Shown here: one piece after another, positions 32,930-47,010 of the stretch
Layout: each line of letters begins with the position of its first letter
Position numbering within the stretch: the first letter of the stretch is position 1
Source: Petrosia ficiformis
Lineage: Eukaryota; Porifera; Demospongiae; Haplosclerida; Petrosiidae
Assembly: GCA_947044365.1 (NCBI GenBank)
Contig: OX345649.1
Span: forward strand, 2,420,930 to 2,484,929
Length of the DNA: 64,000 nucleotides
Direction of reading: 5' to 3'
Notes under the pieces: generated by a model
The model's input: only the letters and a program-made list of their open reading frames with translations
Databases searched by the model: none
Told to the model about the DNA's origin: nothing
Program-made: the position numbers and the translations under genes

Positions 32930-33420
32930 GTCTTGTATTGCAGGATAAAATAAGGGGCGCTTCTTTGATAATGCAGTGGTAACTCTTTTCACAGCATGAA
33001 AAAAATCCAATTTTCTATTAATATCATTATCAAAAGTATCTGTAGTTTTTTCTTCTTCACTGATGACTCAGTACTTCTGCATCTCAATGACTGTATACCC
33101 TCGCATATAGATCCATATGCTGTACCCTTTGTTAACTGCCAAAACACTACAAGGTCATTTTGATTTTGCATAATGAATAGTGAATCATACTGTGGAACCC
33201 ACTAACCATTACGAAAAACACCGACACGAGAGGCCATTTTGAATGTGTGATCACAGTTGATCAGTTCTGCATTCACTTTCTGCATCTCGTGATACATATG
33301 GGTCTTTAACTCATTAAACGTGATGATAAAGGAATTAATAATGAGATCTTTACTGATGTATGTATTAGGAATTTTTGGTAGATTAGCACATCGATGCACT
33401 GAATGCATACACATCATAAC
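32930..33420 (-). pseudogene. Decayed DDE/RNase H-fold transposase fragment
   Basis: Reading from 33417 down: KTHMYHEMQKVNAELINC, then CDHTFKMASRVGVFRNG, an in-frame TAG (33215-33217), WVPQYDSLFIMQNQN, VVFWQLTKGTAYGSI and GIQSLR. A frame change near 33040-33060 follows, then KLDFFHAVKRVTTALSKK. The DHTFK block, WQLTKG and a KLD(L/F)FHAV(K/Q)R block characterise a family of transposase-like proteins I recall from invertebrates and fungi. The Asp of CDHTFK probably is the first catalytic residue, as in MULE-type enzymes. The superfamily name is uncertain. Only part of the core is present, with one stop and one frameshift. Confidence 0.6.
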
Positions 33421-33436
33421 ATTATGACAACAATGA

Positions 33437-36400
33437 CTAATGGGGAATCATGAGACTCAGAGAGACTAATGGAGATTCATTAGAATCAGGGAGACTATTT
33501 GGGACACATGAGACTCAAGAGACACATAAAGACTAAAGGGGACTCATGAGACTCAGACAGACTCATGAGACTCAGAAAGAATACTGTGGACTCATGAGAC
33601 TCATGAGACTAATACAGACTCATAGGGACTCATGAGACTCAGGGAGACTAATGGAGATTCATGAGAATCAGGGAGAATACTGGGGACTCATGAGAATCAT
33701 GAGACTTATAGAGACTGCTGGGGACTCATGAGACTCAGAAAGACTACTGTGGACTCATGAGACTCATGAGAATCATAGTGACTCATGGGGACTCATGAGA
33801 CTCAGGGAGATTAAGGAGACTCATGAGACTCAGGGAGACTACTGGGGACTCATGAGACTCGTAGAAACTGCTAGGGACTCATGAGACTCAAAGAGACTAC
33901 TGGAGACTCGTGAGACTCAGGTAGACTAATGAAGACCCATGAGACTGAGGGAGACTAAAGGGGACACATGAGACTCATGAGAATCATGAAGACTCATGGG
34001 GACTCATCAGACTCAGGGAGACTAAAGGAGACTCATCAGACTCAGGGAGAATACTGGGGACTCATGAGACTCATAGAGACTGCTGGGGACTCATGAGATT
34101 CAGAGAGACTACTGGGGACTCATGAGAATCATAGAGACTGCTAGGGACTCATGAGACACAAAGAGACTACTGGAGACTCATGAGACTCAGGTAGACTAAT
34201 GGAGACCCATGAGACTCAGGGAGACTACAGGGGACTCATGAGACTCAAAGAGACTGCTGGGGACATATGAGAATCAAAGAGACTACTTGAGACTCATGAG
34301 ACTCAGGTAGAATAATGGAGACTCATGAGACTCAGGGAGACTACTGGGGACTCATGAGACTCATCGAGACTAATGGAGACTCAGGAGACTCAAGGAGACT
34401 ACTTGGGACTCATGAGACACTTGATACCAATAAAGACTAAAGGGGACTCATGAGACTCAGAGAGACTCATGAGACTCAGAAAGACTACTGTGGACTCATG
34501 AGGCTCATGAGAATCATAGAGACTCATGGGAACTCATGAGACTCAGGGAGAATAGTGGAGACTCATGCAATTCGGGGAGATTCCTGGGGACTCATGAGAC
34601 TCATAGAGACTGCTGGGGACTCATAAGACTCAGAAAGACTACTGTGGACTAATGAGACTCATGAAAAGTATAGACAGTCGAGGGGACTCATGAGACTCAG
34701 GGAGACTCATGGGGTCTCATGAGACTCAAGGAGACTAATGGAAACTCCTGAGACTCATAGAGACTGCTGGGGACTCATGGGATTCAAAGAGACTACTGAA
34801 GACTCATGAGACTCCGGTAGACTAATGGAGACTCATGAGAATCAGGGAGACTACTGGGGACTCATAAGACTCAGAAAAACTACGTGGACTCATGAGACTC
34901 TTGAGAATCATAGAGACTGAAGGGGACTCATGAGGCTCAGGGAAACGAATGGAGAATCATGAGACTCATAGAGACAGCTGGAGACTCATGATACTCAAAG
35001 AGACTACTGGAGACTCATGAGACTAAGGTAGGCTAATGGAGACTCATGAGACTCAGGGAGACTGCTGGGACTGAGACTCATCATACTAATAAATACTAAA
35101 GGTGACTCATGATATTGAGAGAGACAGATGAGACTCAGAAAGACTACTGTGGTCTCATGAGACTCATGAGACTCATTGAGACTCATAGGGACTCATGAGA
35201 CTCAGGTAGACTAATTGGGACTCATGAGACTCAGGTAGACTATTGGGGTCTCATGAAACTCATAGAGACTGCTGGTGGCACATGAGACTCAGAAACACTA
35301 CTGTGGACTCATGAATCTCATGAGAATCATAGAGACTCATGGTGACTCATGAGACTCAGGGAGACTACTGGGGACTCATGAGACTCAGAGAGACTGCTGG
35401 GGACTCATAAGACTCAAAGAGACTACTGTGGACTCATGAGACTCAGGTAGACTAATGTAGACACATGAGATTCATAAAGACTGCTGGGTATTTATGAGAA
35501 TAGGAGAGACTACTGGGGACACATGAGAATCAGCGAGACTAATGGAGACTCCTTAGACTCAGGGAGACTAATTGGGACTCATGATACTCACGATAATAAC
35601 AAAAACTAAAGGAGACTCGTGAGACTCAGGGAGACTAATGGAGACTCATGAGACTCAGGTAGACTAATGGAGACACATGAGATTCATAATGACTGCTGGG
35701 GAATCATGAGAATAGGAGAGACTACTGGGGACTCATGAGACTCAAAGAGTCTCCTGGGGACTCATGAGAATCATAGAGACTGCTGGGGACTCATGAGACT
35801 CAAAGAGACTACTGAAAACTCATGAGACTCAGGTAGACTAATGGAGACACATGAGACTCAGGGAGACTACTGGGGAATCATGACACACAGCGAGACTAAT
35901 GGAGACTCATGAGAATCAGGGAGACTACTTGGGACTCAATGGACTCTTGATACTAATAAAGACTAAACAGGACTAATGAGAATCAGAGAGACTCATGAGA
36001 CTCAGAAAGACTACTGTCGACTCATGAGACATATGAGAATCATAGAGACTCATAGGGACTCATGAGACTCAGGGAGACTACCATGAACTCATGAGACTCT
36101 CGATACTAATAAAGACTAAAGGGAACTCATGAGAATCAGAGACTCACGAGACTCAGAAAGACTACTGTGGACTCATGAGACTCACAAGAATCATAGAGAC
36201 TCATGGGGACTCATGAGACTCGGGGAGACTAATGGAGACTCATGAGATTTAAGGAGACTACAGGGGACTCATGAGACTCATAGAAACTTCTGGGGACTCA
36301 TAAAACTCAGAAAGTCTACTGTGGACTCATGAGACTCATGAGAATCGTAGAGACTCATGAGGACTCATGAGACTCAGGGAGACTAATGGAGACTCATGAG

Positions 36401-37641
36401 ACTCAGAGAGACTTCTGATGACTCATGAGATTCATAGAGACTGTTGGAGACTCATGAGACTCAAAGAGACTACTGAAAACTCATGAGACATAGGTAGACT
36501 AATGGAGACTCATGAGACTCAGGGAGACTACTTGGGAATCATGACATTCAGCGAGACTAATGGAGACTCATGAGACTCAGGCAGACTACCTTGGACTCAT
36601 GAGACTCTTGATGCTATTAAAGACTAAAGGGGACTCATGAGAATCAGAGAGACTCATGAGACTCAGAAAGACTACTGTAGACTCATGAGACTCACGAAAT
36701 TCATAGAAACTCATGGGAACTCATGAAACTCAGGGAGACTAATGGAGACTCATGAGACTCATGAGACTCATAGAGACTGTTGGGGACTAATGAGAGTCAA
36801 AGAGGCTATTGGAGACTCATGAGACTCAGGTAGACTAATGAAGACTCATTAGACTCAAGGATACTACTTGGGACTCATGAAACTCAGGGAGACTACTGGG
36901 GACTCATGAGACTCAGCGAGGCTAATGGGGACTCATGAGACTCAGGGATACTACTTAAGACTCATAACACTCAACGAGACTAATGGAGACTCATGAGACT
37001 CAGGGAGACTACCTTGGACTCATGAGACTCTTGATACTGTTAAAGACTAAAGGGGACTCATGAGAATCAGAGAGACTCATGAGACTCAGAAACTCATGAA
37101 ATTCATTGAGACTCATGGGGACTCATGAGACTCAGGGAGACTCATGAGACTCGTGAGACTCATAGAGACTCATAAGGACTCAAGAGAATCTGGGAGACTG
37201 CTGGGGACTCATGAGACTCAGAAACACTACTGTGGATTCATGAGACTTATGAGAATCATAGAGACTCATGGGGATTCATGAGACTCAGGGAGACGAATTC
37301 AGACTCATTAGGCTCAGGGAGACTTCTGGGAACTCATAAGACTCAGAAAGACTACTGTGCACTCATGAAAATCCTAGAGACTCAAGGGGACTAATGAGAC
37401 TCAAGGAGACTAATGGAGACTCCAGAGACTCAGGGAGACTACTGGGGAATCATGAGACTCATAAAGACTCCTGGGGACTCATGAGACTCAAAGAGACTAC
37501 TGGAGACTCATGAGACTCAGGTAGACATATGGAGACTCATGAGACTCCAGGAGACTACTGGGGACTCATGAGACTCAGCGAGAATACATAGGACTCATGA
37601 GATTCTTGTTACTAATAAAGACTAAAGGTGACTCATGAGTC
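33437..37641. repeat. 29-bp minisatellite, forward block
   Basis: The unit is CTCATGAGACTCAGGGAGAC plus a nine-base variable tail (for example TACTGGGGA or TAATGGAGA). Each unit contains the 8-bp perfect palindrome CTCATGAG. A longer variant carrying ACTAATAAAGACTAAAGG recurs (near 34425, 35085, 36100, 36615, 37035 and 37612). The unit is not a multiple of three, which explains why few long open frames occur. Confidence 0.95.
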
Positions 37642-37774
37642 AAGAATATACAACAACTAAAATACTTAATTTTTGTACGTCTCCACATTGCCTCCAAATT
37701 TATAATTATTAATTATTATTAATTTATAATCATGATAGACAAGGGAAAAATATCTTTTACGGTATACAATAGAA
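37642..37774. other. Non-repeat island inside the 29-bp array
   Basis: About 133 bases with no relation to the satellite: AATATACAACAACTAAAATAC, an AT-rich core (ATTATTAATTATTATTAATT), then AGGGAAAAATATC. I see no terminal inverted repeats, target duplication or open frame. It could be a relic of a small insertion. Confidence 0.7.
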
Positions 37775-40700
37775 CACTCATGAGACTCAGAAAGACTACT
37801 GTGGTCTCATGAGACTCGTGAAACTCACAGAGAATCATAGGGACTCATGAGACTTTCGGAGACTAATGGAGACTCATGAGATTCAGGGAGACTACTGGGG
37901 ACTCATGAGACTCATTGAGACTGCTGGGTACTCATGAGACTCATAAATTTCCTTTTGTCTCCCTGAGTCTCATGAGTTGCCATGAGTTTCTATGAGTCTC
38001 ATGAGTCCCCAGCAGTTACTATGACTCTCATGAGTCCCCAGTAGTCTCCCTGAGTCTCATGAGTCCCCTGTAGTCTCCCTGAGTCTCATGAGTCTCAATT
38101 ACTCTCCCTGAGTCTCATGAGTCACCACTAGTATATGTGAGTCTCATGTGTCCCCAGAAGTCTCCATTAGTATAATGAGTCCCCAGTAGTCTCCCTGAGT
38201 CTCATGAGTTTCCAGTAGTCTCCCTGATTCTCCTGAGTCTCTATAATTCTCATGAGTCTCATGAGTCCACAGTAGTCTCGTGAGTCCCCAGAAGTCTCCA
38301 TGAGTCTCATGAGCCCCCAGTAGTCTCTATGAGTCTCATGAGTCCCCAATAGTCTCTATGATTCTCATGAGTCTCATAAGTCCACATTAGTCTCTTGGAG
38401 TCTCATGAGCCCCCAGCAGTCTCTATGAGTCTCATGAGTCCCCAGTAGTCTCCCTGAGTCTCAAGAGTCCCAATTAGTCTCCCTGAGTCTCATGAGTCCC
38501 ATGAGTCATTATGATTCTCATGAGTCTCATGAGTCCAGAGTAGTCTTTCTGAGACTCATGAGTCCCCAGAAGTATCTATGAGTCTCATGAGTCTCCTTTA
38601 GTCTCCCAGAGTCTCATGAGTCCCCATGAGTCTCATGAGTCTCCATTATTCTACCTGATTTTCATGAATCCGCAGTTGTCTTTCTGAGTCTTATGAGTCC
38701 CAAGCAGTCTCTATGAGTCTCATGAGTCTCATGAGTCCCCAGTAGTCTCCCTCAGTCTCATGAGTCCCTAAGATTCTCTACGAGTCTCATTAGTCTGATG
38801 AGTCCACAGTAGTCTTTCTGAATCTCATGAGTCTCTGTGTCTCATGATTCCCATTTAATTTTTATCAGTATAATGAGTCTCATGAGTCCCAGGCAGCCTC
38901 CCTGAATCTCAAGAGTCTCCATTAGTCTCGCTGAGTCTCATGAGTTCCCAGTAGTCTCCCACAACCTCATCAGTCTCCATTAGTCTAGCTGAGTCTCATG
39001 AGTCCACAGTAGTCTCTTTGAGTCTCATGAGTCCCCAGTAGCCTCCCAGAGTCTCATGAGCACCCAGCAGTCTCTATGTGCTTCATGAGTTCCCAGTAGT
39101 CTCCCTAAGTCTCATGAGTCCCTTTCAGTCTTTATTAGTATAAAGATTCTCATGAGGCCCAAGTAGTCTCCCTGAGTCTCATGAGTCTCCATTAGTCTCG
39201 CTGATTCTAATTGAGTCCCGAGTAATCTCCCTGAGTCTCATGAGTCCCCAGTAGTCTCCCTGAGTCTCAAGATTCTCCATTAGTCTACATGAGTCTCATG
39301 AGTCTCCAGTAGTCTCTTTGAGTCTCATGAGTTCGCAGCAGTCTCTATCAGTCTCCTGAGACCCCAGTAGTCTCTCTGAGTCTCATGAGTCTCCAGTAGT
39401 CTCTTTGAGTCTCATGTGTCCCCAGCAGTCTCTATGAGTCTCATTAGTCCCTAGCAGGCTCTATTTGTCTCATGATTACCCAGTAGTCTTTTTGAGTTTT
39501 ATGAGTCCCCAGAAGTCTCCCTGAGTCTCATCAGTCTCCAATAGCCTCCCTGAGTCTCATGAGTCACAATGAGTCTCTAGGAGTCTCATGAGTCTCATGA
39601 GTCTTTCTAAGTCTCATGAGTCCCCTTCAGTCTTTATTATTATGAAGAGCCTCATGAGTCCCATGTAGTCTCCCTGAGTCTCATGAGTGTTCAATAGTCT
39701 CGCTGAGTCTGATGTGTCCAGGGTAATCATCCTGAGTCTCATAAGTCTCCATTAGTCTACCTAAGTCTCATGAGTCTCCAGTAGTCTCCCTGAGTCTCAT
39801 GAGTCCCCATGAGTCTCTATGATTCTCGTGATTCTCATGAGTCCACAGTAGACTTTCTGAGTCTCATGAGATCCCAGAAGTCTCTATGAGTCTCATGAGT
39901 CCCCAGTAGTCTCCCTGAGTCTCATGAGTCTCCATTAGTTTGGTTGAGTCTCATGAGCCCCCATGAGTCTCTTTGATTCACAAGAGTCTCATGAGTCTAC
40001 AATAGTCTTTCTGAGTGTCATGAGTCCCCATCAGTCTCCCTGAGTCTCAAGACTCCCTATGAGTCTCTCTGACTCTCATGAGGCTCAAGAGTCCACAGTA
40101 GTCTTTCTGAGTCTCATGAGTATCTCTGATTCTCATTAGTCCCCTTTAGTCTTCTTTAGTATCAAGAGTCTCATGAGTCCAAGGTAGTCTCTCTGAGTCT
40201 CTTGAGTCCCCTGTAGTCTCCCTAGGCCTCATGACTCTCCATTAGTCTAACTGAGTCTCATGAGTCCACAGTTGTCTGTTTGAGTCTCATTAGCACCCAG
40301 CAGTCTCTATGAGTCTAATGAGTCCACAGTAGTCTCTTAGAGTCTCATTAGTACCCAGCAGTCTCTTTGATTCACATGAGTCCCCAGAAGTCTCCCTGAG
40401 TCGCATGAGTCTGATGAGCCTCCATTAGGCTCCATGAGTCTCATGAGTCCCCACGAGTCTTTATGATTCTCAAGAGTCTCATGAGTCGACAGTAGACTTT
40501 CTGAGTCTCATGAGTCCACAGCAGCCTCTATGAGTCTCATGAGTTTCCCTGACTCTCATGAGTCTCCATTAGTCTCCCTCAGTCTCATAAGTCCCCGTGA
40601 GTCTTTATGATTCTCAAGAGTCTCATGAGTCGACAGTAGTCTGTCTGAGTCTCATGAGTACCCAGCAGTCTCTATGAGCTTCATGAGTCCCCAGTAGTCT

Positions 40701-43700
40701 CCCAGAGTCTCATGAGTCTTCATTAGTCTACCTGAGTCTCATGAGTCTCCAGGAGTCTCTCTGATTCTCACGAGTCCCCAGTGTTTCCATTAGTCTGCCT
40801 GAGTCTTATGAGTCCCCTTTAGTTTTTATAAGTATCAAGATTCTCGTGAGTCCCAAGTAGTCTCCCTGATTCTCATGAGTCTCCATTAGTCTACCTGAGT
40901 CTCATGAGTCTCCAGGAGTCTCTTTGATTCTCATGAGTCACCAGAAGTCTCTATGAGTCTCATGAGCCCCAAGTAGTCTCCCTGATTCTCATGAGTCTCC
41001 ATTATTTTCCCTGAGTCTCATGAGTCTCTATGATTCTCTTGAGTCTGATGAATCCACAGTAGTCTTTCTGAGTCTCATGATATCCCAGCAGTCTCTATGA
41101 GTCTCATGAGTCCCCAGTAGTTTCCATGAGTCTCATGTGTCTCCATTAGTCTCCTTGAGTCTCATGAGTCCTCATGAGATTCTGAAGAGTCTCATGAGTC
41201 CACAGTAGTCTTTCTGAGTCTCATGATATCCCAGCAGTCTCTATGAGTCTCATGAGTCCCCAGTAGTTTCCATGAGTCTCATGAGTCTCCATTAGTCTCC
41301 CTGAGTCTCATGAGTCCCTATGAGTCTCTATGATTCTCATGAGTCTCACAGACTACTGGAGATTCATGAGACTCAGTTAGAATAATGGAGACTCATGAGA
41401 CTCAGGGAGACTTCTGACACTCAGTGAGACTAATGGAGACTCATGAGTCTCAGGGAGACTACCTTGGATTCCTGAGACTCTTGATACTAATAAAGACTAA
41501 AGGGGACTCATGAGAATCAGAGAAACTCATGAGACTCAGAAAAACTACTGTGGACTCAAGAGACTCATGAGACTCAGAGAGACTCATAGGGACTCAAGAC
41601 TCTCAGGGAGACTGCTGAAGACTCTTGAGACTCATAGAGACTGCTGCGGACTCATGAGATTCACAAAGACTACTGGAGACTCATGAAACTGAGGTAGACT
41701 AATGGAGAATCATGAGACTCAGGGAGACTACTGCGAACTCATGAGACTCAGGGAGAATACTCGGGACTCATTTAGAATCAGCGAGACTAATGGAGACTCA
41801 TGAGACTCAGGTAGACTAAAGGAGAATCATGAGATTTAGGGAGACTACTGGGGACTCATGAAGTTCATAGAGACTGCTGGGTTCTCATGTGACTCAGAGA
41901 GAATACTGGAGACTCTTGAGACTCACAGAGACTGCTGGGTACTCATGAGATTCAAAGAGTCTACTGTGGACTCATGAGAGTCAGGTAGACTAATGGAGAC
42001 TCATGAGGCTGAGAGAGACTACTGGGGACTCATGAGACCTTGCGGGACAGATGGAGACTCATGAGTTTCAGGGAGGCTGCTTGGGACTCATGAGAATCAT
42101 GATAATTATAAACATGAAATGGCAATCATGAGACTCAGAAAGACTACTTGCGGACTCATTAGAATGATGAGACTCATATAGACTGCTGGGTACTCAGAAA
42201 GACTACTGTGGACTCATGAGACTCATGAGAATTATAGAGACTCTTGGGGACTCATGAGACTCAGATATACTAATGGAAACTCATTAGACTCCGGGAGACT
42301 AAAGGAGATTCATGAGACTCAGGGAAACTACTGGGGACTCATGAGACTCAGCGAAACTAATGGAGACTCATGAGACTCAGGGAGACTACTTGGGACTGAT
42401 GAGACTAATAAAGACTAAAGGGGACTCATGAGACTCAGAGACACTCATCAGACTCTAAAAAACTACTGTTGTCTCATGAGACCCGTTAGACTCATAGAGA
42501 CTCATAGTGACTCATGAGATTCAGGGAGACTGCTGGGGACTCATGAGACTCAGAAAGACTAATGTGGACTCATGAGACTCAGAGACACTCATCAGATACT
42601 AAAAAACTGCTGTGGTCTCTTGAGACCTGTTAGACTCATAGAGACTCCCAGTGACTCATGAGACTCGTAGAGACTAATAGGGACTAATGAGAATGTAAGA
42701 GGCTACTGGAGACTTCTTGGGACTCATGAGACTCATTATACTGATAAAGATTAAATGGGAATCATGCGACTCAGAGAGACTCATGAGACTCAGGGAGACT
42801 ATAGTTGACTCATCAGGCTCTTGAGACTCGTACAGACTCATAGGGACTCATGAGACTCAGGGAGACTAATGGAAACTCATGAGACTCTGGGAAACTACTG
42901 GTGTATCATGAGACTCATAGAGACTGCTGGGGACTAATGAGACTCACAGAGACTGCTAGGGACTCATGAGACTCAAAAAGACTACTGTGGACTTATGAGA
43001 CTCATGAGAATCATAGAGACTCATGGGGACTCATGAGACTCAGGGAGGCTAATGGAAACTCATGAGTCTAAGGGAGACTACTGGGGATTCATTAGACTCA
43101 TAGAGCCTGCTGGAGACTCATGAGACTCAGAAAGACTACTGTGCAATCCTGAGACTCATGAGAATCATAATGTCTCATGGGGACTCATGAGACTCAGGGA
43201 GACTAATAGAGACTCATGAGACTCAGGAAGACTGCTGGGGAATCATGAGACTCATAGAGACTGCTTGAGACTCATACGACTCAGAAAGCCTACTGCAGAC
43301 TTATGAAAATAAGGGAGACTAATGGAGACTCATGAGACTCATGGAGACTCATGAGACTCTGGGAGACTAAAAAAGACACAAGAGACTCATAGATTCTTCT
43401 GGGAACTCATGAGTCTCAGAAAGACAACTGTGGACTAATGAGACTCATGAGAATCAAAATGACTCATGGGGACTCATGAGACTCAAGGAACCTAATGGAA
43501 ACTCATGAGACTCAGGGAGACCACTGGGGACTCATGAGACTCATAGAGACTGCTGGGGACTAATGAGTCTCACAGAGACTGCTGGGGACTTATGAGACTC
43601 ATGAGAGTCATACAAACTCATGGGGACTCATGAGACTCAGGGAGACTAATAGAGAATCATGAGATTCAGGCAGACTGCTGGGAAATCATGAGACTCAAAA

Positions 43701-46700
43701 AGACTACTGTAGACTTATGAGATTCATGAGAATCATAGAGACTCATGGGGACTTATGAGACTCAGGGAGACTAATGGAAACTCATGAGATTCAAATAAAC
43801 TACTGGGTAATCATGAGACAAACAGAGACTGCTAGAGACTAATGAGACTCATAGAGACTGCTGGGGACACATGAGACTCAAAGAGACTACTGGAGACTAA
43901 TGAGACTCAGAGAGACTACTGGGGTCTCATGAGACTCATAGAGACTGCTGCGGACTCAAGTGACTCAAAGAGACTACTGGAGACTCATGAAACTCATGAG
44001 AATCAGGGAGACTAATTGAAACTCATGAGACTCAGGGAACATACTGGGAACTCTTTAGACTCATAGAGACTGCTGGGGACTCATTAGACTCGAAGAGACT
44101 ACTGGAGACTCATGAGACTCAGAGAGACTACTGGGGACTCATGAGACTCATAGAGTCTTCTGGAGATTCATGAGACTCAGAAAGGCTACTGTGAACTCAT
44201 GAGACTCATGAGACTCAGAGAGTCTACTGGGAATTCATTGGAATCATTGAGACTGCTTGGGACTAATGAGACTCAAAGAGACTCATGGGGACTCATGAGA
44301 CTCAGGGAGACTAATGGAGAATCATGAGACTCAGGGAGACTACTGGGGAATCATGAGACTCCACAAGACTAATGGAGACTCATTGAGATTCAGGGAGACA
44401 ACTTGGGACTCGATATTCTGGATACTAATAAAGACTAAAGGAGACTCATGAAACTCAGAGAGACTCATGAGACTCATGTAGACTAATGGAGACTAATGAG
44501 ACTCAGGGAGGCTACTGGAGACTCATGAGACTCAACAAGACTAATGGAGACTCATGAGATTCAGGGAGACAACTTGGGACTCGAGATTCTTGATACTAAT
44601 GAAGACTAAAGGAGACTCATGAGACTCAGAGAGACTAATTGAGACCCATGAGACTCAGGGAGACTACTGGGGTCTCATGAGACTCATAGAGACTGCTGGG
44701 GACTAATGACACTCACAGAGACTGCTGGGGACTCATGAGACTCACGTATACTAGTGGAGATTCATGAGACTCAGGGAGACTAATTGAGACCCATGAGACT
44801 CAGGGAGACTACTGGGGTCTCATGAGACTCATAGAAACTGCTGGGGACTAATGAGACTCACAGAGACTGCTGGGGACTCATTAGACTCAGAAAGACTACT
44901 GTGCTATCCTGAGACTCATAAGAATCATATAGACTCATGGGGACTCATGAGACTCAGGAAGTCTAATGGAAACTCATGAGACTCAGGGAGCATACTGGGG
45001 ACTCATTAAATTCATGGAGACTACTGTGGAGTCATGAGACTCATGAGAATCATAGAGACTCATGGGGACTCATGAGACTCAGGAAGTCTAATGGAAACTC
45101 ATGAGACTCAGGGAGCATACTGGGGACTCATTAGACTCATGGAGACTACTGTGGAGTCATGAGACTCATGAGAATCATATAGACTCATGGGGACTCATGA
45201 GACTCAGGGATACTAATAGAGAATCATGAGACTCAGGCAGACTGCTGGGGAGTCATGACATTCATAGAGACTACTGTGGAGTCATGAGACTCCTGAGAAT
45301 CATAGAGACTCATGGGGACTCATGAGACTCAGGGAGACTAATGGAAACTCATGAGACTCAGGGAGACTACTGGGGACTCATTATACTCATAGAGACTTCT
45401 GGGGACTCATGAGACTCACGTATACTAGTGGAGATTCATGAGACTCAGGGAGACTAATTGAGATCCATGAGACTCAAGGAGACTACTGGGGTCTCATGAG
45501 ACTCATAGAGACTGCTGGGGACTAATGAGACTCACAGAGACTGCTGGGGACTCATGAGACTCAAAAAAACTCCTGTGGAATTATGAGACTCATGAGAATC
45601 ATAGAGACTCATGGGGACTCATGAGACTCTGGGAGACTAATGGGAACTCATGAGTCTCAGGGAGACTACTGGGGATTCATTAAACTCATAGAGCCTGCTG
45701 GGGAGTCATGAGACTCAGAAAGACTACTGTGCAATCCTGAGACTCATGAGAATCATATAGTCTCATGGGGAGTCATGAGACTCAGGGAGACAAATAGAGA
45801 CTCATGAGAATCAGGAAGACTGCGGGGGACTCATGAGACTCAGACATACTAGTGTAGATAGACTCAGAAAGACTACTGTGGACTCATGAAACTCATGAGA
45901 ATCGTAAAGACTCATCGGGACAAATGATACTCAGGGAGACTAATGGAGACTCATGAGACTCAGGGAGACTGCTGGGTACTCATGAGATTCAAAGAGTCTA
46001 CTGTGGACTCATGAGAGTCAGGTAGACTAATGGACACTCATGAGGCTGAGGGAGACTACCAGGGACTCATGAGACTCTGCTGGACTAATGGAGACTCATG
46101 AGTTTCAGGGAGGCTGCTTGGGACTCATGAGAATCATGATAATGATAAACATTAAATGGCAATCATGAGACTCAGAGACTGATTAGACTCAGAAAGACTA
46201 CTGCGGACTCATTAGATTGATGAGACTCATAGAGACTGCTGGGGACTCAGAAAGACTACTGTGGACTCATGAGACTCATGAGAATCGTAAAGACTCATCG
46301 GGACAAATGATACTCAGATATACTAGTCGAGACTCATGAGACACAAGGAGACTAATTGAGACTCATGAGACTCAGGGAGACTGCTGAGGACTCAAGAGAC
46401 TCATAGAGACGGCTAGGGACTCATGAGACTCAGAAACGCTACTGTGAACTCATGAGACTCCTGAGACTCAGAGAGACTACTGGGAACTCATTGGAATCAT
46501 TGAAACTGCTTGGGACTAATGAGACTCAAAGATACTCATGGGGACTCATGAGACTCAGGGAGACCAATGGAGACACATGAGACTCAGGGAAACTAGTGGA
46601 GACTCATGAGACACAACAGGACTAATAGAGACTCATGAGAGTCAGGGAGACAACTTGGGACTCGAGATTCTAGATACTAATAATGACTAAAGGAGACTCC

Positions 46701-47010
46701 TGTGACTCAGAGAGACTCATGAGACTCAGGTAGACTAATGGATACTCATGACACTCAGGGAGACTTCTTGGGACTCATGAGAATCTTGATACTAATAAAG
46801 ACTAAAAGGGATTCCTGAGACTCAGAGAGACTCATGATACTTAGACTACTGTGGAGTCATGAGACTTGTGACACTCATAGAGAATCATAGGGACTCATGA
46901 GACTCAGGGAGACTAATGGAGACTCATGAGCATCAAGAAGACTACTGGGGTCTCATGAGACTCAGCGAGACAAATGGAGACTCATTAGACTCAGGGAGAC
47001 TCCTGGGGAT
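37775..47010. repeat. 29-bp minisatellite, blocks forward / reverse / forward
   Basis: 37775-37945 is forward, 37946-41347 is reverse (GAGTCTCATGAGTCCCCAGTAG form), and 41348-47010 is forward. A tandem duplication of about 125 bp lies at 41090-41320 (TGATATCCCAGCAGTCTCTA twice). 41935-42190 recurs at 45965-46230. No gene is seen. Confidence 0.9.
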
